Below are positions 27,633 to 35,494 of a stretch of 64,000 nucleotides of DNA, in pieces. Source of the stretch: Litorimonas haliclonae (GTDB taxonomy: Bacteria; Pseudomonadota; Alphaproteobacteria; Caulobacterales; Maricaulaceae); NCBI RefSeq assembly GCF_965138505.1, contig NZ_CBCSCO010000001.1, forward strand, positions 558,001 through 622,000, read 5' to 3'. The notes under the pieces are model-generated. The model made no database searches. It was not told where the DNA came from and was given only the letters and a program-made list of their open reading frames with translations. Numbering within the stretch: position 1 is the stretch's first letter; every line of letters starts with the position of its first letter. The position numbers and the translations under genes are program-made.

Positions 27633-28230
27633 ATGCCCCTCCCCTTTTTAAAGGATTACTCCACTGCACACGCCACGCCCCGAGTTCACCTTTCCTGTTT
27701 TTAGTAAGAGACCAGACCCATATATTTGGTCCTGCTTTGGAGGGCTCGCAATGCCAGCGTGTTTCGCAAGCAGAAGTCTGAACGCGACCACTCGCTAAAA
27801 CCAGACCTATTCCGCCGCCTTCTTCCGAGGCGATTTGCAAACGGCGGGACTCTCGTAAATTCGGCCCGCTTGAAATCTCGATTACAACGCATTGCGTGCC
27901 GGAGGCACGTAAACTTTGCTCTGCTGCCCAGAGCACTTCTTTACGACTAATGCATTCAATCAAGATCAACCGGGCGGGATCGATGAAGTTCTGTAAACCC
28001 GTTGGTGAGAGCGAGTTGATTTCTCGGGACCGACCGATCCATATGATTTGGCCCCGCAAGCGAGACGCCGCCAAAACGGCAAACATATCGGCGCTCCCCC
28101 CGGTCACCTCATGAACACGTCCTTTTTCCAGAGCAATAGGCCCCGCCAAGCAAAGCTCTTCTCGAACGCGCAAGCGGATAGATGCAAACGTCCCTATGTC
28201 AGGACGGTTTATAAGATGAGTGACAGACAT
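27589..28230 (-). CDS. imuA: ImuA, SOS mutasome RecA-like protein
   Basis: The first gene of the mutasome cassette. ImuA resembles RecA without full ATPase motifs. Residues about 29-60 (LEKGRVHEVTGGSADMFAVLAASRLRGQIIWIGRS) fit its N-terminal fold, with a C-terminal tail GAWRVQWSNPLKRGG. I chose ATG 28230, preceded by AGGAA. A longer frame starts at 28269 but runs through the SOS box and would add 13 residues with no ribosome site. The length of 213 residues is normal. Expression should be LexA-repressed (see the box upstream). Confidence 0.88.
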   Translation of the reverse strand: MSVTHLINRPDIGTFASIRLRVREELCLAGPIALEKGRVHEVTGGSADMFAVLAASRLRGQIIWIGRSREINSLSPTGLQNFIDPARLILIECISRKEVLWAAEQSLRASGTQCVVIEISSGPNLRESRRLQIASEEGGGIGLVLASGRVQTSACETRWHCEPSKAGPNIWVWSLTKNRKGELGAWRVQWSNPLKRGGAYETGVIHLAAATAA

Positions 28231-28233
28231 TAT

Positions 28234-28248
28234 GTTCCTATTTTGTTC
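28234..28248 (-). promoter_or_regulatory. LexA (SOS) box of imuA-imuB-dnaE2
   Basis: GTTCCTATTTTGTTC is an exact GTTC-N7-GTTC direct repeat, the known LexA operator of alphaproteobacteria. It ends three bases before the imuA start codon, so the ribosome site AGGAA lies within it when read on the minus strand. Its position directly at a damage-inducible operon supports the call. Confidence 0.85.
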
Positions 28249-28825
28249 TAAACGCTCGCAGAGAGTCAAGAGCTAAGGAATTTAGTCCTAATTTTCCATG
28301 TGGACAGTTTATTCGCCTTACAAGAACAATTTCAGAAATGCGCCCTATTCGGTCAAATGCCTCACCATCACTATTCCTTTAGCTTGCTTCTAAATACGAA
28401 TATTGAAGCCATCCGGCCAAGATCGCACCGCCGGTTATTCTTTCACAAATTAACAAGCCAGACCCAAAATTAAGTCCGCCAAACTGATGTCGGTTTGTGT
28501 CAGCTTCAATCTTCCCGCGAATCCCTTAAGAAGCGGCGAGCAGGATTTTGGCCTCTCACGCTTTTGACATTTGAAACCCTCCTGCTGTTCTCCACTTTTT
28601 AAGTTTAACGAAATAGGTGCATGAAGGACCACACTGTAGGTTTGACCAGTTCTAATCGGAAGGGACTGTGAGCAAGTTGAATTTCATGTTATTGCAAAGA
28701 TCCGTTGCCTCTTTGTGATGAGCAAGTCCTTAGGAAAAGGGGATGAATTGTTCGAGCACTGAACATTAAACCCGAAGTGGGAATTGGGCGCGTCAAGCAC
28801 TTGCCTCCACCGTAAAAGAACTCTC
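28249..28825. other. AT-rich gap without recognised gene
   Basis: About 580 bases between the imuA promoter and the SDR-type gene. Only short open frames occur, for example 28450-28632 on the minus strand (60 codons), none with a recognisable domain. No tRNA copy or clear attachment repeat was found. It may be the eroded distal end of the element integrated at tRNA-Leu; this is inference. Confidence 0.4.
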
Positions 28826-29422
28826 TTACAAAGACTCCATAAGAAATGTTTTTCCAACCCAGTCTGTGTCATCCGCGGCGCGGGCTAGAACGTCGGCTAC
28901 GTCGCCTCGTGCGGCCTTTCCCTTTGGATCCACATCGTCTCCGAAACGAATGTCATTCGTGCCATCGTCCTCAGTCAAACTAACTGGACGGACGATGACG
29001 AAATCCAGACCAGAGGCCTTCAGATACTCATCAGCCTCGTGCTTTGCTTGAAGATAATGTGCGAGCTCGCTGTCCGGATCTGGATTGCCGGCGCCGACGC
29101 TGCTAAGCATCACGAACCGCGAGACATCTGCCTTAGTAGCAAGATCAATCAACCGTTTTGCACCATCGCGATCCACTTTATCGGTCATCTCAGGACCAGT
29201 TGAACCACCCGAGCCCGCAGCAAAAATAACTGCGTCGCATCCGTCACAAACCCCGTCCTGAAGATCAGTGAGATCGCCTTGACGAAGTTTGACATCAGCG
29301 CCGAGAGCAGAGGTGTCCGAAGACTGGCGTACTAACGCTATAGGGGTATGGCCATTAGCCTTCAGTTTTTTGACTAAGCGTAGCCCGGTATTTCCGGTTG
29401 CACCAGCGACAAGGATTTTCAT
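28826..29422 (-). CDS. NAD(P)-binding SDR-like oxidoreductase
   Basis: A 198-residue atypical short-chain dehydrogenase-like protein. The Rossmann motif GATGNTGLRLVKKLKANG is at residues 7-24, with SDTSALGADVKLRQGDLTD and DAVIFAAGSGG following the NmrA/NAD(P)H-binding pattern. A YxxxK-type pair is partly visible in LQAKHEADEYLK. Start ATG 29422 has GGAG six bases upstream; the longer frame begins with TTG. The natural substrate is unknown. With the neighbouring DJ-1 gene it forms a small cargo-like island beside the integrase remnant. Confidence 0.8.
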   Translation of the reverse strand: MKILVAGATGNTGLRLVKKLKANGHTPIALVRQSSDTSALGADVKLRQGDLTDLQDGVCDGCDAVIFAAGSGGSTGPEMTDKVDRDGAKRLIDLATKADVSRFVMLSSVGAGNPDPDSELAHYLQAKHEADEYLKASGLDFVIVRPVSLTEDDGTNDIRFGDDVDPKGKAARGDVADVLARAADDTDWVGKTFLMESL

Positions 29423-29565
29423 GGTAGACTCCATTTTCAATTTATCTTGGGTTTTGCACGACTCAGCCCATCAGAGACGGGCCGCATAGTTTTGAGGTCA
29501 AGGCTAACATTCTCGGCAACCTTGCGGACTTCGATCAACCGCGCAGACACCTGTCAGCAAGCGGT

Positions 29566-30240
29566 TTATAGTAGGTCGAGCAGTTTGCGCGCGGCTTCCT
29601 CGGATGAGGCAGGATTTTGCCCCGTTACGAGCTTTCCATCCACGACCACGAACGAGGCCCAATCATCGCCTTTAGAGTAATCTCCGCCTTTGCTAATAAG
29701 CATATCTTCGACAAGAAAAGGCACAACATCCGTTAGGCCGACACCTTCTTCCTCGGTATTCGTGAACCCAGTCACGCGCTTGCCGGACACAAGCGGTTTA
29801 CCGTCCTTACCCTTGGGATGCTTAAACACCGCCGGCGCATGACAAACAGCGCCGATAGGACGGTCTGCAGCTGCGAAGGCTTCTAGAAGTGCTGTACTAT
29901 CTAGGTCTTCGGCCAAATCCCACAGCGGACCGTGTCCTCCGGGGTAGAATATGGCGTCAAATTCATCAGCCTTTATAGTCGAGAGAACATCAGTATTGGC
30001 CAGCGCCTTCTGCGCAGCTTCATCGGCTTTAAAACGCTTGGTTGCGTCGGTCTGGGCATCATCGGTATCACTTGACGGATCAAGAGGTGGCTGCCCGCCC
30101 TTTGGTGAGGCCAACGTGATCTGCGCGCCCGCATCAGCAAATACGTAGTACGGCGCTGCAAATTCCTCCAGCCAGAAACCAGTTTTTTTGCCTGTGTCAC
30201 CGAGCTTATCATGTGACGTTAAAATCATCAGAATCTTCAT
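29566..30240 (-). CDS. DJ-1/PfpI class I glutamine amidotransferase-like protein
   Basis: A 224-residue member of the DJ-1/PfpI superfamily, similar to Hsp31-type chaperone/glyoxalase III proteins. The nucleophile elbow is GAVCHAPAVF with Cys133 and His134. The motif FYPGGHGPLWDL near 98-109 is characteristic. Acidic residue Glu25 in GFWLEEF is in the usual place. ATG 30240 is preceded by AAGGA; the longer open frame is unlikely. Probable roles are methylglyoxal detoxification or protein repair; this is family knowledge, not shown by the sequence alone. Confidence 0.85.
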   Translation of the reverse strand: MKILMILTSHDKLGDTGKKTGFWLEEFAAPYYVFADAGAQITLASPKGGQPPLDPSSDTDDAQTDATKRFKADEAAQKALANTDVLSTIKADEFDAIFYPGGHGPLWDLAEDLDSTALLEAFAAADRPIGAVCHAPAVFKHPKGKDGKPLVSGKRVTGFTNTEEEGVGLTDVVPFLVEDMLISKGGDYSKGDDWASFVVVDGKLVTGQNPASSEEAARKLLDLL

Positions 30241-30372
30241 TGAATTTTCCTTATTCAGGTGCGGACTTAGCTGTTTAGCCGGACAACCCCGCTTGCCGAA
30301 CGCTCCGCAGCGAAACACATTAACGAAAGCGGCTAGCGCTTGTTCCAATCTGAGTAACTTTTTCCACCATTA

Positions 30373-30723
30373 TTAAGACGTCTTCTCAGACTGCCAATTG
30401 AGGTCTCTGATTTTCATATAGCGCTCGGCGGCTTCACGGAACGTTACGCTCTCCGTCGAGGTGGAGGCTCTGGCTGGAGGGTGCCCCTCCGCTACGGCTG
30501 CGCGGCATGCGGCCGCTTTCTCTCTGGCTTGCGCCAGGGTGAGAGTATCAAAGCCGCCCAAGCCATAATCACGCCGCCGGTCGTTCTCTCGATAATTAAA
30601 CACCCAGCTTTTAGAGCCAGACGGGCGAATACGCAGCTGCAGGCCTCCGCCGTCACTATGTCGACCGGGCGTCGTAAGGGCCTTCGCCCGACAGGCGGTC
30701 AATGTGTTAAGAGTCCCAGCCAT
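30373..30723 (-). pseudogene. Truncated tyrosine integrase (DUF4102-type N-terminus)
   Basis: A 116-residue reading frame that matches only the N-terminal arm-binding part of a phage/island tyrosine recombinase. KALTTPGRHSDGGGLQLRIRPSGSKSWVFNYRENDRRRDYGLGGFDTLTLAQAREKA is the DUF4102 domain, and FREAAERYMKIRDLNWQSEK is the start of the core-binding domain. It stops at TAA before any catalytic Arg/His/Tyr residues, so it is inactive. It lies 140 bases downstream of the 3' end of tRNA-Leu in the same orientation, the classic position for an integrase of a tRNA-targeting element. Confidence 0.85.
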
Positions 30724-30727
30724 CAGT

Positions 30728-30751
30728 CTCGGCCTACCACTCGGCCTACCA
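30728..30751. repeat. 12-bp tandem duplication upstream of integrase remnant
   Basis: CTCGGCCTACCA occurs twice in a row, immediately before the integrase start. It could be a slippage product or a binding site for an integrase accessory factor; there is no way to decide from the sequence. Confidence 0.6.
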
Positions 30752-30863
30752 AATCTGCGTCAAGCTGTGTCATCCTCAGTGTATTCAATACGCAGAAAAC
30801 GCAGGTTTAATGGGGAAAGGATGTCCACCCCTGACTTTACCTAACCTGTTGTGAATTTCCAAT

Positions 30864-30950
30864 TGGTGCGGCTGAGAAGACTCGAACTTCCACCCGTGTT
30901 ACCGGACAGCGACCTCAACGCTGCGCGTCTACCAATTCCGCCACAGCCGC
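30864..30950 (-). tRNA. tRNA-Leu (anticodon GAG)
   Basis: An 87-base tRNA. The acceptor stem is GCGGCTG with CAGCCGC, the anticodon stem CAGCG/CGCTG encloses the loop TTGAGGT, giving anticodon GAG for codons CUC and CUU. A long variable arm and the TTCGAGT T-loop are present, and the CCA end is encoded. The dihydrouridine region GGCGGAATTGGTAGACGC is typical of leucine tRNAs. It is probably the attachment site used by the element whose integrase remnant follows. Confidence 0.95.
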
Positions 30951-31100
30951 ACATCGAGGAAAGCGCCGTATAGCGGCGCTTTATTGAAAAGAAAAGCCTT
31001 ATCGACAGGCAATTTCAGATTTTCACCAAGACGCTTGGAGTGCTATTCCAAGCTGATTTTTAATTGGTTAAATTAGTAGCTTTTGTGGCATAGCCCGGTC

Positions 31101-31769
31101 ATGACGATGAAGATATACAGCCCCTCCCCGGTTCAATGGCGCGTAAGTGACGGGCTCACGCCCTATCCCGCGGCGCATGACTATATGAAAAACAAGGCAC
31201 TTCAAGTTGCCGTAGAGGGCGCGCAAGAAGAGGTCTGGTTATTGCAACATCCGCCGCTTTACACGGCGGGAACGAGCGCCGACCCCAGCGACCTAGTCGA
31301 TGCCAATCGGTTTGATGTCTTCGAAACAGGGCGGGGCGGCCAATATACCTATCACGGGCCGGGGCAACGCGTTGGCTATGTCATGTTGGATCTAAGAAAA
31401 CGCGGACGGGATGTCTCTGTCTTTGTTCGCACTCTGGAGCAGTGGATTATCGATACCCTCGCAGAGTTTGACGTGAAGGCCGAGCGGCGCTGCGGTCGTG
31501 TCGGTGTCTGGGTGGTTCGGGAAGACGGCCGCGAGGAAAAAATTGCCGCCATAGGAGTGCGGCTAAAAAAATGGGTGAGCTTCCACGGCATCTCGATCAA
31601 CCTGAACCCGGATCTATCCCATTTCGGCGGAATTGTGCCTTGCGGCATTACAGAACACGGGGTGACGAGCCTGCAGGATTTGGGCAAGACCGCAACACTG
31701 TCTGATCTAGATCAGGCGCTTGAAAAACATTTTGCAAGGCTCTTCAGCCCGATTGAAAAGCAAGCATAA
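31101..31769 (+). CDS. lipB: Lipoyl(octanoyl) transferase LipB
   Basis: Transfers octanoate from acyl carrier protein to lipoyl-dependent enzymes. In the 222-residue protein the signature GRGGQYTYHGPGQRVGYVMLDL starts at residue 77, the catalytic Lys147 lies in EEKIAAIGVRLKKW, and the catalytic Cys171 in VPCGITEHGVTSL. I chose ATG 31101; the frame is open upstream from a TTG, and ATG 31107 is also possible. No strong ribosome site is visible. A hairpin terminator follows the stop. Confidence 0.95.
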   Translation: MTMKIYSPSPVQWRVSDGLTPYPAAHDYMKNKALQVAVEGAQEEVWLLQHPPLYTAGTSADPSDLVDANRFDVFETGRGGQYTYHGPGQRVGYVMLDLRKRGRDVSVFVRTLEQWIIDTLAEFDVKAERRCGRVGVWVVREDGREEKIAAIGVRLKKWVSFHGISINLNPDLSHFGGIVPCGITEHGVTSLQDLGKTATLSDLDQALEKHFARLFSPIEKQA

Positions 31770-31771
31770 AA

Positions 31772-31806
31772 AAACCGCCCTATGAAAGGACGGTTTCATT
31801 TTTATT
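31772..31806. terminator. Intrinsic terminator between lipB and DUF805 gene
   Basis: AAACCGCCCT and AGGACGGTTT form a 10-base stem with one mismatch and a short loop, followed by CATTTTTATTTTT on the plus strand and preceded by a run of A, which is a T run on the other strand. It may serve both convergent genes. Confidence 0.7.
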
Positions 31807-31817
31807 TTTCGGCAGGA

Positions 31818-32327
31818 CTACATGCTAGGCGTAGCCGGACCGAATTGGTTGTCATGCGGATCGCTTTTGATCATATTGTTGAAAACGAAAGCCACAAGAT
31901 AAGCGACAACAGCGTTTACAAGGGCAAGGATAAATATCCCGGCTTTAGAAACGCCGCCCCCGGACATCGCCATTTCCATAACCGCGCCCAAATCACCCGA
32001 TGCTGCCGCTTCTTCGGATCTCGCTGCGAATTCCGGATCAATGAACATAGGCTGCAAAACCAGACTGATAACAATTGACGCTACGATAAAGACGATGATC
32101 GGCACAAGACACATCCATCCGGACTTTCCGCCATCATGGTATCGTTTGATCCATAACACGATCCAACACCACCATAAAACAATACCGATAATTCCCAACA
32201 TGCCTAGGGCTGCACTGAGTGCAGGCAAAATTGACAATATAAACCCGATAACGATTAGGATTGTCGCGCCTTTCATGAAGGGGGTTGGCCCAACACGCCC
32301 TGACGGTGAAAACAATAAATTACCCAT
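31818..32327 (-). CDS. DUF805 family membrane protein
   Basis: A 169-residue protein with hydrophobic helices near 20-42, 47-63, 76-100 and 140-162. The N-terminus FSPSGRVGPTPF and the segment RYHDGGKSGWMCLVP are the usual conserved features of DUF805. ATG 32327 follows GGGGGAG. The family's function is unknown. A paralogue lies immediately upstream, and the two are only about 27% alike by eye, so they diverged long ago. Confidence 0.8.
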   Translation of the reverse strand: MGNLLFSPSGRVGPTPFMKGATILIVIGFILSILPALSAALGMLGIIGIVLWWCWIVLWIKRYHDGGKSGWMCLVPIIVFIVASIVISLVLQPMFIDPEFAARSEEAAASGDLGAVMEMAMSGGGVSKAGIFILALVNAVVAYLVAFVFNNMIKSDPHDNQFGPATPSM

Positions 32328-32399
32328 AAAACTCCCCCTCTTGTTGTTTAACAATAAGAGAGTGGCAGAGAATTAAAAAAAATCAAGCTATTTTGGAAA

Positions 32400-32909
32400 T
32401 TATCCGGAGATAACTGGCCCGTATTTGTTTGCATCCGCTTGCGGCTTGGCGACGCCAAGCCAAAGTGTGAAAGCCGCCCAGAGACTTAAGATTAGATATT
32501 TAGCAATAGTTTCAGCAGGTTTCATTTTCATTTGATATTCTTTGATTATGGCCTCTCTAACTACAGGATCTATATCTTCCTTCCGTTGAAAATTAGAGAA
32601 CTCCGAGAAATATTCTGCTCCACCGTTAAACAACATCACGACAATTAGAATTACGAAAATTAAAACTATCATCCCTGTTAAGGGCCAATAACTGTAGCCA
32701 ATGTCATGCAATCTCTTCCCGCAAACTGAATAAAGCATCTGAAATAGCAGAACTAAAACAATCAAAAATATCCAAAAATATGACATCGAATTGGTCATTG
32801 CATCTAATAAATAATAGGCACCAGTACAGAATAGAATAAAGCCGGCAACGCCAATCCAAAAATTGCGACGCCCCATTCGGCCCGCCGGAGAGAGAAAAAG
32901 TTTTATCAT
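32400..32909 (-). CDS. DUF805 family membrane protein (second copy)
   Basis: A 169-residue paralogue of the next gene downstream. It has LFLSPAGRMGRRNFWIGVAGFILFCTGAYYLLD at the N-terminus and CGKRLHDIGYSYWPLTGMIVLIFVIL, the characteristic DUF805 arginine/histidine-aspartate motif, plus about four membrane helices. Its DNA is more AT-rich than its neighbours. The role is unknown. Confidence 0.8.
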   Translation of the reverse strand: MIKLFLSPAGRMGRRNFWIGVAGFILFCTGAYYLLDAMTNSMSYFWIFLIVLVLLFQMLYSVCGKRLHDIGYSYWPLTGMIVLIFVILIVVMLFNGGAEYFSEFSNFQRKEDIDPVVREAIIKEYQMKMKPAETIAKYLILSLWAAFTLWLGVAKPQADANKYGPVISG

Positions 32910-32963
32910 GGCCGTCTCCTGATGGGCGCGGCCGCAAATATCAAGCGCAAAAACTGTCGCGGC

Positions 32964-34802
32964 TTACACATTGTTACCATCATCGTCCGCTTGTGATTGA
33001 TAAAGAACATCCCCGGACAAGGTATCTTTGAGTAGCTCATGACCGCTTTTAGCCCTCGAAATCAACGCGTCCATATCGGAACGGTGTTCGAAGGCTTCCA
33101 TCGCCAACTCAAAGTCCATCTCCAGGAATTTATCCGATAGCTGCATCGCCTTTTCTTCCGAGAATCCTAAATAGGTAAGCGCTTTGCGTCCCATGGCGAG
33201 ACTACTGCGCGCTGTTTCTCGTTCAGCGAAGTCCACGTCTTCTGCCAAAAGATCAAAAAGATGCGTCCGGTTTCTAGCGCGAGCAATAATTTTTGCTTCG
33301 GGGAAATGTTCTTTTATTTCTTGAACCGCTTTGGTCACTTTGTCGCTATCGTCCATGGCAATAATTATTACCTTCGCTTCTGCAGCTCCGGCAATTCTCA
33401 GTATTTCAACGTCTGATGTGTCACCATAATAAACTCGATGACCGAATTGCTTGAGCAATTCAATATGATCCCCGTCATTGTCTATGATTGTGGCGCCTAT
33501 ATTTTGGGTTTGAAGCAAGCGTCCCGCTAATTGCCCTACCCGTCCAAATCCAAGAATTAGGACAGGGTTGTGTTCATTCAACGGAGACTCCCCAGTCAGG
33601 GACTGAACAGTAAATCGCGGCGACAAAACTTTGTCATAGAACAAAATTATAAGCGGCGTCAGAGCCATGGTTATCGCGATGACAGCCGTCAGTATTTCGC
33701 CCATTTCCGAAGAAAGAGCGCCTTCTTGCGCCGCGAACTGGAATAACACAAAACCAAACTCCCCTGCCTGACAAAGTAGCGCTGCAAATATGACGCGGCT
33801 CGACTGAACCAATTTAAATATGGTCCCAATCAAATAGAGAACTGCAAATTTCAAACATAGAAGGCCTACGACGATTGCGACGATCGTGACGGGTTGTTCG
33901 CCGAGAGTTACGAAATTCAACGACATTCCAACCGAGATAAAAAATAGGCCAAGCAACAAAGCTTTAAATGGCTCGATATCGCGTTCCAATTGATGACGGT
34001 ACTCAGAGTCAGCCAGCACTACCCCGGCAATAAAAGCCCCCAACGCCGCGGACAGGCCAAGCCATTCCATCAACAAGGCAGCGCCAATTACAAGTAGTAG
34101 CGCCATAGCGGTGAAGGTTTCCCGGACCTTGCTCTTAGCAATTAATCGGAAGATCGGGCGTAAGAGTAGCCGCCCCGCAACAATCATCCCGGTAAAAACA
34201 CCAATGATAGATGCCGCAAGCCAAATCCCTTCGGGCCTATAATGTTCGCCGCTATGTGTGTCAGCGACCTCGGGGCTAAACCCGCTCATCAGCGCCAAGA
34301 ACGGTAAGGCGGCAATCATGACTATTACGATGACATCTTGAAATAGGAGAACCGAAAAGCCGGACTGCCCAGCCGTCTCCCGCATCATTCGTCGGTCTTG
34401 CATAATTTGCAGCGAAATAGCCGTGGATGACAGGGATAACGCCATTCCGATAACAATTGCTTCTCCGAGGGGGCGACCCAAATAATAGGCGGCCCCTGTC
34501 ATTAACAGAGTTGTCAAACCAACTTGCAAGCCGCCCAACCCAATGAGCCGCAATCGCATATTCCAGAGCTGTCGAGGCTTTAGCTCGAGCCCGATTAAGA
34601 AAAGCATCATCACGACGCCGAATTCGGAAAAATGAAGGATGGTCTCTGGATCGTTGATCGCCCCCAAAATATGAGGGCCAATAATAACGCCCGCAATCAG
34701 ATACCCAATCACGGAACCTAATCCTGAAAGTTTTGAAATTGGCACCAAAATACAGGCCGCAGACAAGAAAACAAAAACGGAAAGAAGAAGATTGCCGTCC
34801 AT
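32964..34802 (-). CDS. Monovalent cation:proton antiporter-2 (KefB/KefC-like)
   Basis: A 612-residue CPA2 antiporter. The first ~385 residues have 12 to 13 hydrophobic helices, with GVVMMLFLIGLELKP and VIGMALSLSSTAISLQIM as family signatures. A TrkA-N/RCK NAD-binding domain starts at PVLILGFGRVGQLAGRLL around 396 and includes YYGDTSDVEILRIAGAAEAKVIIIAMDD. This architecture is that of glutathione-gated or pH-controlled K+ efflux systems, but the specific gating ligand is not readable here. It starts two bases after the atp12 stop. Confidence 0.88.
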   Translation of the reverse strand: MDGNLLLSVFVFLSAACILVPISKLSGLGSVIGYLIAGVIIGPHILGAINDPETILHFSEFGVVMMLFLIGLELKPRQLWNMRLRLIGLGGLQVGLTTLLMTGAAYYLGRPLGEAIVIGMALSLSSTAISLQIMQDRRMMRETAGQSGFSVLLFQDVIVIVMIAALPFLALMSGFSPEVADTHSGEHYRPEGIWLAASIIGVFTGMIVAGRLLLRPIFRLIAKSKVRETFTAMALLLVIGAALLMEWLGLSAALGAFIAGVVLADSEYRHQLERDIEPFKALLLGLFFISVGMSLNFVTLGEQPVTIVAIVVGLLCLKFAVLYLIGTIFKLVQSSRVIFAALLCQAGEFGFVLFQFAAQEGALSSEMGEILTAVIAITMALTPLIILFYDKVLSPRFTVQSLTGESPLNEHNPVLILGFGRVGQLAGRLLQTQNIGATIIDNDGDHIELLKQFGHRVYYGDTSDVEILRIAGAAEAKVIIIAMDDSDKVTKAVQEIKEHFPEAKIIARARNRTHLFDLLAEDVDFAERETARSSLAMGRKALTYLGFSEEKAMQLSDKFLEMDFELAMEAFEHRSDMDALISRAKSGHELLKDTLSGDVLYQSQADDDGNNV

Positions 34803-34804
34803 AT

Positions 34805-35494
34805 CTATAAGAGGTCCAAAACAGTCCCGAGACTGACAGTTTCATTCCGAAGATCTCTAGCGATTTCGGCCGCCTCTTCATCTTCTCCCCAAAGTTCATT
34901 TTGGTAAAGGATATCTAAGCGCGAAAGGTCAAAAGCCTCCCCGGCAGTCAAAGCCTTTTCAATGACCGCCATCGCCAAAACGACCGATCCAAAAACAGCT
35001 GTGAAATGCATGAAAAGTGTGAGGCGGATATCGTCCAAACCTTCTGCATAAGCGGCGATAGAATCATACGCGCTCTCTGGCTGAACCGTGGCAATCAAGG
35101 ACTGAGTTGAGACGAGGTCAACACCTCTGGATTTTGCCCAAGCAAGCCATCCATCCCATCCTTCTGATTGCCGCTCAACTAGTATGCGGGGCTCGGGCGC
35201 GCGGTAGCAAAGCAAATCTGTACTGGTGTAACGTTTTGCTTCTTCCAACAGTTCTGGACGTCGCGAAGGTGTTTGCTCCAACGCCACGTTCAAAAGCCGC
35301 GTTACCGGCATTTTTGCGGGCTCGATTTTATCTGTTTGCGCGTCCCATTCTTTCGCGACCGCCTTTGCGAGAAGCTCTGTCGGAAGACAGAACGCCATTT
35401 TTCCCGGAGTTTTTAAGACGCGTTCGTCAAGAAGGACATGAAAACGACCGCTTATTTCTCGCGTCGAAACGGATTTATAGAAACGATTAGCCAT
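34805..35494 (-). CDS. ATP12 family F1-ATPase assembly chaperone
   Basis: A 229-residue protein. ANRFYKSVSTREISGRFHVLLDERVLKTPGK is the ATP12 N-terminus, and KEWDAQTDKIEPAKMPVTRLLNVALEQ plus YRAPEPRILVERQSEGWDGWLAWAKSRG are its conserved core. Known ATP12 proteins bind the alpha subunit of F1; in bacteria the family is essentially alphaproteobacterial, supporting taxonomic placement. ATG 35494 overlaps the rluC stop (TAATG); an earlier in-frame start exists inside rluC. Confidence 0.9.
   Translation of the reverse strand: MANRFYKSVSTREISGRFHVLLDERVLKTPGKMAFCLPTELLAKAVAKEWDAQTDKIEPAKMPVTRLLNVALEQTPSRRPELLEEAKRYTSTDLLCYRAPEPRILVERQSEGWDGWLAWAKSRGVDLVSTQSLIATVQPESAYDSIAAYAEGLDDIRLTLFMHFTAVFGSVVLAMAVIEKALTAGEAFDLSRLDILYQNELWGEDEEAAEIARDLRNETVSLGTVLDLL

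Noticed and set aside
28231..28269. Longer imuA start at 28269
   Set aside because: It would place coding sequence over the SOS box and lacks a ribosome site; ATG 28230 has AGGAA.
28450..28632. 60-codon minus-strand ORF in the AT-rich gap
   Set aside because: No family resemblance, no ribosome site.
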